From a virus, in IMG/VR virus record IMGVR_UViG_3300037065_000037, positions 1-64,000 of that record: a stretch of 64,000 nt of DNA; one strand, given 5' to 3'. Positions 16,940 through 24,432 of this stretch are shown here, in pieces (position 1 is the first letter of the stretch; each line of letters begins with the position of its first letter). A model generated the notes under the pieces. The model was not told the origin of the DNA and made no database searches. It saw nothing but the letters and a program-made list of their open reading frames with translations. Position numbers and translations under genes: made by a program.

Positions 16940-17176
16940 ATGATTGTCGATTTGGAGAAAGATCAATTCGTGGCTGACTGCCCGCTTTGTGGGACTGAGG
17001 CTAAGTTGCACACAAATAACGATCGGGTGAGCCAAGCTAGTCGGTCACAGTTTTGGGTAAAATGCGATAACTTGGCTTGCCGTTGCACGACTATCGCGTA
17101 TGAGTCTTCGCAAGATGCTCTGGCTATGTGGAACCGGCGTCACATCTGTGGCAGTGACGCGAGCAGAAGCGCTTAG
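16940..17176 (+). CDS. Lar-like restriction alleviation protein
   Basis: 78 residues. The pattern CPLCG ... WVKCDNLACRC ... SSQDALAMWNRRH fits the Lar family: a two-CxxC zinc ribbon, then a helix ending in WNRR. Lar proteins of lambdoid prophages lessen restriction by type I enzymes. Here it would protect incoming phage DNA, alongside the methyltransferase at 48817. GAGAGGAA precedes the ATG. The activity is inferred. Confidence 0.6.
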   Translation: MIVDLEKDQFVADCPLCGTEAKLHTNNDRVSQASRSQFWVKCDNLACRCTTIAYESSQDALAMWNRRHICGSDASRSA

Positions 17177-17178
17177 CC

Positions 17179-17382
17179 GTGCGCCCGGTCAACGATGCGG
17201 AAGTTCTAGCCGATCTGGACCAGCACACTGAGGGCTATGGATCTGGCGCGCGGCTGGCCCGACAGATTGGCATCGATCCCGCTCACTTGCGCGAAGTGAA
17301 GTCTGGCCGGCGGCCTATGAATCCAAAAGTGGCCGCGGGCTTAGGGTGGGAACTAAGGTGGGTTAGGAAGGTGAAGCCATGA
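17179..17382 (+). CDS. Small HTH DNA-binding protein
   Basis: 67 residues, GTG start two bases after the previous stop. GSGARLARQIGIDPAHLREV followed by KSGRRPMNPKVAAGLG is a Cro/C1-type helix-turn-helix. Likely a small transcription regulator, possibly of this early cluster. Confidence 0.65.
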   Translation: MRPVNDAEVLADLDQHTEGYGSGARLARQIGIDPAHLREVKSGRRPMNPKVAAGLGWELRWVRKVKP

Positions 17383-17831
17383 ACTACGCACAAGAGCAGT
17401 ACATCGAAGCGCGTAAGATGATTTACTACGAGACTGGGATCGAGTTGCCTGACAAGAAAATCGACCGCATACTATCCATCTTCTCCACGGTTCCGAAGGT
17501 AACACTTGGAGAAGCAAACGAGATGCACGACAGATATCTGTCTACAAAAAATGGGTTGCATAACGCGTGCGTAGATTTCCTCGATGCGGTCAACGCCGTC
17601 CTTGCCAAGCAGGAGCCGGTGATTGCAGCACAGCCAACCGTCACGCTGCTAGACCCCACCGGAGGCCAGTCTATGGATGTACCGGCCAGCGCGGTGCATG
17701 AGATGGAGTACCCGGAGGTCGTCATGTACACGCCTATCGATTTTACAGAAACAGACGAGTGCAATATCTGCGGAGCGTGTGTTGCTGACAGGGATAAGCA
17801 TACTGCGTTCCATGGAAGGGCGGCGCGGTGA
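17379..17831 (+). CDS. Hypothetical protein with C-terminal Cys/His finger
   Basis: 150 residues, overlapping the HTH gene by four bases. The first half is helical (EQYIEARKMIYYETGIELPD). The end has CNICGACVADRDKHTAFH, a CxxCxxC...HxxxH set that could bind zinc. No family recognised. Confidence 0.6.
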   Translation: MNYAQEQYIEARKMIYYETGIELPDKKIDRILSIFSTVPKVTLGEANEMHDRYLSTKNGLHNACVDFLDAVNAVLAKQEPVIAAQPTVTLLDPTGGQSMDVPASAVHEMEYPEVVMYTPIDFTETDECNICGACVADRDKHTAFHGRAAR

Positions 17832-18148
17832 TGGACAAGCCAATTCCTGAAGACCTGAAGGATCAGTATAACCGTATTGCTAATAGTTTGCGCTCAGATT
17901 GGCGGTGGGCGCTACCACTCTTCGAGCGCATAGGACACTTGGAGCAGACGGTCGCAAGCCAGCGCAAGTTGCTGGACAAGTACGACGCCGCCAATACCAA
18001 GCTCTTGCATGAGAACGCCAAGTATTATCTGAATGGGCGTAACGAGTACTACAACCGAATGAAGCACGAGCAGCGCGTCAACGCTTCGTTGCGGGGAGTT
18101 ATCACACGCATGAAACGGAAGGAGAGGGATTCTATCCGCCATGACTGA
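17831..18148 (+). CDS. Hypothetical coiled-coil protein
   Basis: 105 residues from ATG 17831. The stretch FERIGHLEQTVASQRKLLDK and onward has heptad spacing typical of a coiled coil; the C-terminus is very basic. It is coupled to the previous gene by stop/start overlap. Function unknown. Confidence 0.6.
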   Translation: MDKPIPEDLKDQYNRIANSLRSDWRWALPLFERIGHLEQTVASQRKLLDKYDAANTKLLHENAKYYLNGRNEYYNRMKHEQRVNASLRGVITRMKRKERDSIRHD

Positions 18149-18434
18149 GCACTCCATGAAAAGCTACATCCCACTGTCGTCCGCATTTCTCTGCCAGGAT
18201 TGTAGCAATATCGGCAATGATGCGCTGGTGTGTCCCGCTTGCGCGTCTACCGTGCTCCTGCCCCTTGCTGGTGTGTTGGGCAGAGAAACGCCCGTGCCGC
18301 GGGGTGACGACGGGCCTATGGCTGGGCGTCGCGAACCATCTGCGCGATTGCGGATTCTATCTTCCCTGACGCCCAACTTGCGGGCCATGGCGCCGCTAGG
18401 CACTGAAGTGACAGGACACCAGTGCTCGGACTGA
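18141..18434 (+). CDS. Hypothetical zinc-ribbon protein, last gene of the plus block
   Basis: 97 residues. FLCQDCSNIGNDALVCPACA gives two CxxC pairs, followed by VLLPLAGVLGRE, a combination seen in small phage proteins. The last 40 residues overlap a minus-strand gene tail-to-tail and look less like real protein. The N-terminal half is the better-supported part. Confidence 0.5.
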   Translation: MTEHSMKSYIPLSSAFLCQDCSNIGNDALVCPACASTVLLPLAGVLGRETPVPRGDDGPMAGRREPSARLRILSSLTPNLRAMAPLGTEVTGHQCSD

Positions 18435-18582
18435 ACTGATAAGTGACAGTGTACCCTTGAGATGACGCCTGTCCTTCTAGGCCAGTGATGATCACGCCTG
18501 TTTTAGCCTTCACTTTTTCTATCAGTGAAGCGTAGATCGCAGGAGTGATATTCTCAAAAAGCTGTTCTCTGCATAGCGCCAC
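18316..18582 (-). CDS. Small hypothetical protein at the end of the lysis block
   Basis: 88 residues from a GTG with GAGGTGAATT upstream. TPAIYASLIEKVKAKTGVII and GYTVTYQFSPSTGVLSLQC give a two-strand/helix pattern seen in small phage proteins. An intrinsic terminator sits immediately upstream of its ribosome-binding site, so it is expressed only by read-through or from its own start. It overlaps the plus-strand gene at 18141 by 119 bp. Confidence 0.6.
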   Translation of the reverse strand: MALCREQLFENITPAIYASLIEKVKAKTGVIITGLEGQASSQGYTVTYQFSPSTGVLSLQCLAAPWPASWASGKIESAIAQMVRDAQP

Positions 18583-18593
18583 AATTCACCTCG

Positions 18594-18624
18594 AAAAAAC
18601 AGGGCCGCTGCAATGAGCGACCCT
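18594..18624 (-). terminator. Rho-independent terminator (minus strand)
   Basis: On the minus strand AGGGTCGCT, a six-base loop, AGCGGCCCT (one G-U pair), G, then TTTTTT. It ends the minus-strand transcript after the lipoprotein-like gene at 18646. Confidence 0.75.
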
Positions 18625-18645
18625 TGTCAAATTTTGTTCACTAGT

Positions 18646-19227
18646 TTACACCTTGGCGAATCCGGCGCCGGGGTTATTCTTCACCGCTTCGTTCCAAGCC
18701 GCTCTGAAGTCTCCCTCACGCGACCGGCCAAAGCGATGTTTGATGTTCGCCTTTCCCGCCCACGGACTGCTGGTCGACCGCAGCGCACTCTTCGCGAGTG
18801 ATGCCGATGTGGTTCCGACATAAGAGTAGATGGCCTCGATGCCCGCAATGGCAATAGGCAGGAACTCCGAAATCGTCTGCGTCACGGTTGTTGGGATAGC
18901 CGACAGAATCGTGTCAAGCGCCTCAAGCACGGCAATCAGGCGGGCCTCGGTGGTTGTGCCGGAGAGCAGCGCATTGGCCACGCTGGACACGTCGTTGGCC
19001 GCCAGGGTGATCTTGGCCGAGATGGTCGGATAGAGGTCTGCGGCGGCCGTGGCAATCTGGAGCGCAACCTTGGCTACGGCAGTCGCGTCGTTGGCGATCT
19101 GCGTTGTGGTCACCGTGCAGCCGGTCATGGTGACAGCGGTTGCAGGGACAAACATCGTGGCAAAAATCATCAGCGATGCCATCGTCAGGACTTTCATCTT
19201 TTCTGTGAAGCGATCAATCGTGGTCAT
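18646..19227 (-). CDS. Putative exported or lipoprotein of the lysis block
   Basis: 193 residues. MKVLTMASLMIFATMFVPAT inside the N-terminus is a signal sequence and is followed by MTGC, a possible lipobox. The mature part is Ala/Thr/Ile-rich and helical with a hydrophobic stretch (PIAIAGIEAIYSYV). AAAGGA precedes the ATG at 19227. It lies next to the holin and endolysin, so a role in disrupting the envelope is possible but unproven. Confidence 0.6.
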   Translation of the reverse strand: MTTIDRFTEKMKVLTMASLMIFATMFVPATAVTMTGCTVTTTQIANDATAVAKVALQIATAAADLYPTISAKITLAANDVSSVANALLSGTTTEARLIAVLEALDTILSAIPTTVTQTISEFLPIAIAGIEAIYSYVGTTSASLAKSALRSTSSPWAGKANIKHRFGRSREGDFRAAWNEAVKNNPGAGFAKV

Positions 19228-19259
19228 GTGTTCCTTTCGTGTGCGCCATCTTGCGGCGG

Positions 19260-19556
19260 TTACTTGTTCAGGCCGAGCGTGTTCGCGCCGTCCACAGGAG
19301 GCTTCGCCGGATCATAGGGCTCGCCGTGCAGACCATAGGGAGTGGCATCCGTGTCACCCGGCAAAGGGCTTTGCTTAAGCAGCGCCAGAACCGGGATGAT
19401 GGCACCTGTGATGGCAAGCTCCAGAATGTGCAGAGCGCCGGTCGTAGTGAAGTTGAAAATGGTCGGCGCGACGATCACTGCCGACAGCGCACTAACCGCG
19501 CCGCCAATGGCGGCTGCGGCAATGGAATGAAGCCATGCTTTCACGGTAGTTGACAT
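19260..19556 (-). CDS. Candidate holin
   Basis: 98 residues from the ATG after AAGGAGAACAATC. Two hydrophobic segments are visible, WLHSIAAAAIGGAVSALSAV and a second around ILELAITGAIIPVLALL, followed by a soluble tail. Size, topology and position between a lipoprotein and a SleB hydrolase fit a holin, which would form membrane lesions at lysis. The sequence alone does not name a holin family. Confidence 0.6.
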   Translation of the reverse strand: MSTTVKAWLHSIAAAAIGGAVSALSAVIVAPTIFNFTTTGALHILELAITGAIIPVLALLKQSPLPGDTDATPYGLHGEPYDPAKPPVDGANTLGLNK

Positions 19557-19567
19557 GATTGTTCTCC

Positions 19568-19972
19568 TTACTTCGTCTTGAAAAATGTGTGCGCCCCGAT
19601 GACGGCGGTCTGTGTCAGTTTTGACCAGTTCCAATCGGGATGGCAGACGTGCAGGTTCGCGTACATCGTAGCCCCGCCCGTGGGATCATTATCAGAACCA
19701 TTGTAAACCGATTCTGCTATCTGCATAGCGTCTTCAAAGGCAGCGTCCGGTTGCTTGGGCCATTTAATCAGCATAGGATCGCCCGGAGCAGTAATGCTGG
19801 AGAACTGAGCCTTGGCTTCGATAACATCTTCCCATTGAAAAGGAAGGTGCGTAGCCAACACGCGATTGCGGATGACGTGAGCCACGGCCCGCATTCCGGT
19901 ATGTCCCTGATCTGCCGCCTCTCGCCAAAGCACAAGAGAAAGCAGCGACTTGAAATAGGCTTCCCAGTTCAT
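19568..19972 (-). CDS. SleB-like cell-wall hydrolase (endolysin)
   Basis: 134 residues. The fold signature LVLWREAADQGHTGMRAVAH (with the catalytic-type Glu), VIRNRV, FSSIT, and DPTGGATMYAN is that of the Hydrolase_2/SleB family, which cleaves peptidoglycan. No signal peptide, so it needs the holin to reach the wall. It overlaps the upstream peptidase gene by four bases (ATGA). Confidence 0.85.
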   Translation of the reverse strand: MNWEAYFKSLLSLVLWREAADQGHTGMRAVAHVIRNRVLATHLPFQWEDVIEAKAQFSSITAPGDPMLIKWPKQPDAAFEDAMQIAESVYNGSDNDPTGGATMYANLHVCHPDWNWSKLTQTAVIGAHTFFKTK

Positions 19973-20769
19973 CTCGTCACCGCCGCAAGATCAGCCTGAA
20001 GCTGTGCCTGATTGAACCCGGAGGGGGCTGCGTCTTTGTTGAACCAATCGTAGCTCAGAATTGCGTGCGCCTCATCCACGTACTTATCCCAGAAGGCCCA
20101 GGTCATGTAGTACCTCTCGCCCCAAGAGATTACCTCAAGCTTCTGGTCATCATAGCCAACCACAAACACACAGTGGCCACCGTCTGTCGCTTCAGCACCG
20201 GCCACGTCCCACGTCGCCCCGGCATCCTCATCGATGTTGCTCGGAACCTCGAAGCCGATGTACAGACCGCCAAATAACCAGATGGCCGTCTTGACCTCGG
20301 TGTGATTCTTCGGGTTGGGGTCAGCAAAGGCGTAAATCCTGTGACCGGAGAATCCCTGAGCACGCCATTTCTTCAGCACGTCCAGCTCAATGCCTCCCTG
20401 GTCGCTGTCTGGCGTCCCGTCGTAGCCGTCCCACGACTTGTAATACGCTTCCACTGTCGAGTCTGGAATCGTGACGACCGCGCCGTTTGCCGCCGTCCAC
20501 GTCTGGATGCCATGCGCCACACCTGCGATTGTACAATCCCCTAAAGTCGCATTGAGCATCATGCCCCAAGTCGTGAAGCTGGAAGCCCAGTGCTGCACAG
20601 ACGGAGGCGTGGGAAGGGCGATTCCTTCGACGTAACGCGCCAGCTTCAGCGTTCTGGAATCAGTAACAAGAGCCTTGCGGCCACGACGGAACTTGTGGCA
20701 CTCAATGATAGGATGCGGGTCAGGCCTGGGCCATGGCGTAATCGGATATCCGTCTTTTTGGTCACTCAT
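19969..20769 (-). CDS. Papain-like cysteine peptidase
   Basis: 266 residues. ATLGDCTIAGVAHGIQTW places a candidate catalytic Cys at 79, GGHCVFVVGYD a His near 198, and WGERYYMTWAFWDKYV follows as in C1/C39-type peptidases. I recall similar proteins in phage lysis or tail regions. It could cut peptidoglycan cross-links or a phage or host protein. AAAGGACG precedes the ATG. Confidence 0.75.
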   Translation of the reverse strand: MSDQKDGYPITPWPRPDPHPIIECHKFRRGRKALVTDSRTLKLARYVEGIALPTPPSVQHWASSFTTWGMMLNATLGDCTIAGVAHGIQTWTAANGAVVTIPDSTVEAYYKSWDGYDGTPDSDQGGIELDVLKKWRAQGFSGHRIYAFADPNPKNHTEVKTAIWLFGGLYIGFEVPSNIDEDAGATWDVAGAEATDGGHCVFVVGYDDQKLEVISWGERYYMTWAFWDKYVDEAHAILSYDWFNKDAAPSGFNQAQLQADLAAVTR

Positions 20770-20772
20770 TGT

Positions 20773-21138
20773 CTAGCGTCCTTTCAATTCTGTTGCAATT
20801 GCGGCTGGAATACTGCTATCAACGGGACGGCGTTGTTCTGCGTTTGCGTGGGGTGTGTCCGTTTGGCTTATCCTGTGACTGAGCTGCAAATACCCGACGT
20901 ATAGCGCCGCCGCAGCGATAGCAAGGCTAAGCACGACACCAATGCCCTTGACCCACTTCAGAGACGTGGCAGCGATCACCTTCAGCTCTGCTACCTCGGC
21001 CTTGATCCCCGGTTTCCCATTGCCGTTCACTGTCTTGTCAAGCTGCTCAAGTGTGGTCCGAATCAGAGGCGCGGCTTGTTCCCAAGTACCGTCTCCAAAA
21101 TCGAGTTGATCGCTCATCTCTGGCCCTTTCGTGCCCAT
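20773..21138 (-). CDS. Small membrane protein of the lysis block
   Basis: 121 residues from ATG 21138, which has AAGAGG upstream; ATG 21117 is an alternative. The N-terminal half is soluble and helical, then VKGIGVVLSLAIAAAALYVG spans the membrane. Possible antiholin or regulator, by position only. Confidence 0.55.
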   Translation of the reverse strand: MGTKGPEMSDQLDFGDGTWEQAAPLIRTTLEQLDKTVNGNGKPGIKAEVAELKVIAATSLKWVKGIGVVLSLAIAAAALYVGYLQLSHRISQTDTPHANAEQRRPVDSSIPAAIATELKGR

Positions 21139-21142
21139 AATT

Positions 21143-21391
21143 TTACCTCTTCGACAGCCACACAAACAATGCTGCGATCCCTGCTGCTACCAGTCCTGCC
21201 ACCCACTTTAGCACCGCGCTGATAGGGCTGGTGGACGCGGCTGACAGTGCCACCTCGTTGCTGACCGCCAGCTTTAGGGTTTTTTCGGCCTCTTGAGCCT
21301 CGCGGGTGTGGCGCTCTTCGTGGGCCTCCATCTGCGCCTCCAGCTTCGCCACCCTCTCGTTCGTGTCCGCGATGTCCCTGTCGATTACCAT
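21143..21391 (-). CDS. Coiled-coil membrane protein, XhlA-like
   Basis: 82 residues from the ATG after GAGAGGGC. NERVAKLEAQMEAHEERHT is a coiled coil, and AVLKWVAGLVAAGIAALFVW a C-terminal membrane span. This layout recalls the XhlA-type proteins that accompany holins. Function inferred from layout and position. Confidence 0.6.
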   Translation of the reverse strand: MVIDRDIADTNERVAKLEAQMEAHEERHTREAQEAEKTLKLAVSNEVALSAASTSPISAVLKWVAGLVAAGIAALFVWLSKR

Positions 21392-21406
21392 GATGCCCTC
21401 TCGCAC

Positions 21407-22459
21407 TTAGGGAGTATAAGTGATAACTACGATACCTTGTCCGCCCGCTCCACCTGAACCCATGGTCGATGTACTACTAAATCCTCCACCTCCACCGCCA
21501 CCGCCATACAGACCACCGGAACCACCGTTTCCAGCCGGACCAGTACACCCAGATGATCCCGTGGAGCATCCTCCACCGCCACCGCCACCGCCGCCAGAAC
21601 CTACCGATCCCCATTCAATCCCATTGCCACCTGAGCCCCCTATATTGCCGACAGTGCTAGCTGTGTTTTTAGTGCCGCCGCCACCGCCAGAAGCACCGTT
21701 TGAATCTCCGCTTCCCGCAACAGCTCCCGCACCTGTGTCGCCCGCGCCTCCTGCAACCGACGCCGTGTAATTCGCGCCGCCAGCTCCGCCTATGGCGTCA
21801 TTTCCGGAAGGATCGCTACCCGCCGCACCACCCCCAGACCCTCCGCCTCCGCCAGCTCCCGGTGCACCGGTGGTCGTGTTTCCTGCTCCTCCGTTGGCCC
21901 CGACTCCGTTCGGACCCGCTGCGCCACCACCGCCACTAAAAGCAGTGTGCGTATTTGGAGTGCCTGCCGATCCTCCATCATGCAGCGTTGAACCTGTTCC
22001 CGCCGTTCCTCCCGACGCCAGAGTGGAGGTATTTGTCGCACCGGCTCCTCCATTGGCGATAACAGAAGACCCGAAAGAGCTTGCGCTGCCAGCGTTGCCT
22101 GTACTTGTGTTGCTTAATGCACCGCCTGCACCTACCGTGACAGCGACAACCGACCCGGACGTGTAGGATATCGAAGATTCGGCGTATTCCCCGCCGCCGC
22201 CGCCTGATCCATAACTGGCGTTACCTTGATTTCCACCGCCGCCACCACCTATTGCCTCCACCGTGATATTGGAGCCATTGGTGACAGCGTGCCAGGACAC
22301 GCTTGACGTGCAGAACTCTCTGACCTGAGAGCCAACAATCACCGATGGGCAGACAGTGGGTGAACCTGCAACGGGCGCAAAAGAGCGCGATCCGATTGTC
22401 CATTGGCCTTGAGCCACTGTCGTCAACAAAAGCACGAGGATAAAAATAGCCTTCTTCAT
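21407..22459 (-). CDS. Secreted Gly-rich adhesin or tail-tip-like protein
   Basis: 350 residues from ATG 22459, which overlaps the stop of the upstream gene. Residues 1-19 (MKKAIFILVLLLTTVAQGQ) are a classic signal peptide. ITVEAIGGGGGG starts a long Gly-rich region ending GGAGGQGIVVITYT, a pattern of Gly-rich distal tail-fibre domains that may form polyglycine-II-like bundles. Cys pairs are present near the start and in the Gly region. A signal peptide on such a protein is unusual. Probable receptor-binding tip. Confidence 0.7.
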   Translation of the reverse strand: MKKAIFILVLLLTTVAQGQWTIGSRSFAPVAGSPTVCPSVIVGSQVREFCTSSVSWHAVTNGSNITVEAIGGGGGGNQGNASYGSGGGGGEYAESSISYTSGSVVAVTVGAGGALSNTSTGNAGSASSFGSSVIANGGAGATNTSTLASGGTAGTGSTLHDGGSAGTPNTHTAFSGGGGAAGPNGVGANGGAGNTTTGAPGAGGGGGSGGGAAGSDPSGNDAIGGAGGANYTASVAGGAGDTGAGAVAGSGDSNGASGGGGGTKNTASTVGNIGGSGGNGIEWGSVGSGGGGGGGGGCSTGSSGCTGPAGNGGSGGLYGGGGGGGGFSSTSTMGSGGAGGQGIVVITYTP

Positions 22460-24423
22460 TGTGCGCTCACATTCCAGGTGGTACTTGATCCAGGCACTAT
22501 CGCCGTGCTGGTCGCATTGCACACTTGATAGTTCAAGGTATTTGCTGTCGGATAGGATGTAAAGTACAGACCGGGTGTGCTAGGCGTCCATCCGCTCACT
22601 GCGGAGTAATCCGTGCTCCATGTAAAGCTGAAGGTCATGCTTGTGGTCACGCCGGTCATCGTCGCCGTGCTGTAAGTCGTTCTGGTAGGCAAGCAGCCAC
22701 CTGCCGGAACGCTCGTCGTACCTACTGCAATCATAGTGTGGATGGCAGAACTACTTCCTCCCGAGTATACGGGGATGTTCAGCACGCCTCCAGTGTAGGT
22801 TGCCGGTCCGCTCGTGCCTGTCGTGGATAGCGCGAAAGATGAGGAGCCGCCACTGAACGTTGTCCACGTCCCGCTGAGGCAGCGTGTCAGCGATCCATCA
22901 ACAGCAGGGACCCATTGGCCATTCGTAGAGCATGAACCTGTAGGCGCAGCGGTCGCTGTAGCGAAGACGCTGTACAGCCTCGCACTCCCCAGTCCGTCGT
23001 TGAAGTTTGGTCCATCAAAACTAAGAGTTCCGTCCGCATAGCGTGAAAGTCCTGTGGTGCAATTACTTATACCGTTATCACTATTCTTCGGGCACCACCG
23101 AAACGTGGTCTTATTGAACATCATCCGCTGAAAGGCTGTTACCGCTGCGTTCGGTCCCCACTTCTCTACGGGCATACGAGAATTAGTTCCGAAGATAGTC
23201 TGCGTGTTGGAGTCATCTATCAGGAATTGAAAATCATAGGTGTTGCTCGGGCCACCACCGCCAGCAACATCTGTTCCTACATACATATGCGGCGTATTGT
23301 AGACAGGATAGTAAAGGCCCAACAATAAACTAGAAGAGCTGGGATATACAGTCACCGTGGGGTTATAGGAGCTGTCAAGAAACGTTAATGAAGAGTCGTA
23401 GGCTAAGCCATTGGTCCACGCGTTCCAGAATGGTAGATGACCTGTGTGGTCACCCTCCTGAGTGGCATATGCACGATTTACATACGTCGCAAAAGCGTGC
23501 GCTCCGCTGGCCGTGTTTGCCACCAAATTGTTCGAGGCATACAAATCCGAGCCAAACTCAATCCAACGATCCCAGTACGCGCCACCGGAAGCACCCGAAG
23601 AACTCTTTGCCTGTAGCTCCAACCATGTGTTGACTGCGGCAATTGTTCCCCTTGCGGTATCGCCATCGTATAGGCCAAAAGATGTCGGCAGAATAGCTCC
23701 CTGCACCACCACGCATCCGGCAGCGTGCGCCTGGGTCCACACGGATTTGAAATTTTGCTCCACCGTGTATGCGCTGTTGCTATTCACTGCTATATCTGCT
23801 TGGCCTATTTGCAAAATAAGATAGGTCGGTGTACCTAGAGAACAATTCACCTTGCTCGAAAAGTAGGTGTTGGCATCCGCAAGAGTTGACCCTACTTGCG
23901 AAAGACTCCCGTGACCCTTGATGAAGGGCATGTTTGCAAGCTGATACGCGGCCCAATAGTTCGCCGAATTGATCGTGCCTCCCGTGCCACTTCCAGTGTT
24001 GGTCGAATAGGAAAAGGTGAACTGGGTTGGAGACGTTACCGTAACTTGGAATACACCCTGACCTGTATCATAGGAACTTCGGTTTGTCTGCGGTGAAAAC
24101 CAGCCAGTGAGCCCCAGAACCTTCACCCAATCGCCTGTAGTAAGTCCGTGCGCTGTGGTCGTATTGACCGTGCCAGTCGTTCCGTCAGCCGACCATGCAC
24201 CGGCAGTAATAGACGGTCCGCTCAGTCCTCCAAAATCATCCGTTGTGACCGATGAGCTGAGAATAATATAGGCTGTCGTGGTTGGGTTGTAATGCACCGC
24301 GTCGGCATCCGTGCCGCCTCCTCCGCTCTGGATAATCGTCGGTCCGGTGATCCTGGTCTGTGCCTGGCAAACAGGCAGAAGAATCGATGATAGTACGAAA
24401 ACAATAGCAGCCAGCTTGCGCAT
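22456..24423 (-). CDS. Secreted tail-fibre-like protein with a possible SGNH esterase domain
   Basis: 655 residues. Residues 1-22 form a signal peptide ending QAQ. Residues about 165-340 show features of an SGNH hydrolase: GHGSLSQ, LILQIGQADIAV (a variant of GxND) and GDHTGHL (DxxH), though the canonical Asn is missing. The C-terminal half is beta-rich with Ser/Thr/Gly repeats, as in fibres. Such esterases remove acetyl groups from surface sugars. The enzymatic call is a motif-level guess. Confidence 0.6.
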   Translation of the reverse strand: MRKLAAIVFVLSSILLPVCQAQTRITGPTIIQSGGGGTDADAVHYNPTTTAYIILSSSVTTDDFGGLSGPSITAGAWSADGTTGTVNTTTAHGLTTGDWVKVLGLTGWFSPQTNRSSYDTGQGVFQVTVTSPTQFTFSYSTNTGSGTGGTINSANYWAAYQLANMPFIKGHGSLSQVGSTLADANTYFSSKVNCSLGTPTYLILQIGQADIAVNSNSAYTVEQNFKSVWTQAHAAGCVVVQGAILPTSFGLYDGDTARGTIAAVNTWLELQAKSSSGASGGAYWDRWIEFGSDLYASNNLVANTASGAHAFATYVNRAYATQEGDHTGHLPFWNAWTNGLAYDSSLTFLDSSYNPTVTVYPSSSSLLLGLYYPVYNTPHMYVGTDVAGGGGPSNTYDFQFLIDDSNTQTIFGTNSRMPVEKWGPNAAVTAFQRMMFNKTTFRWCPKNSDNGISNCTTGLSRYADGTLSFDGPNFNDGLGSARLYSVFATATAAPTGSCSTNGQWVPAVDGSLTRCLSGTWTTFSGGSSSFALSTTGTSGPATYTGGVLNIPVYSGGSSSAIHTMIAVGTTSVPAGGCLPTRTTYSTATMTGVTTSMTFSFTWSTDYSAVSGWTPSTPGLYFTSYPTANTLNYQVCNATSTAIVPGSSTTWNVSAQ

Positions 24424-24432
24424 AAATCTCTC

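Noticed and set aside
21420-22166. Pro-rich open frames on the plus strand opposite the Gly-rich adhesin
   Set aside because: They are antisense shadows of Gly codons; no start signals.
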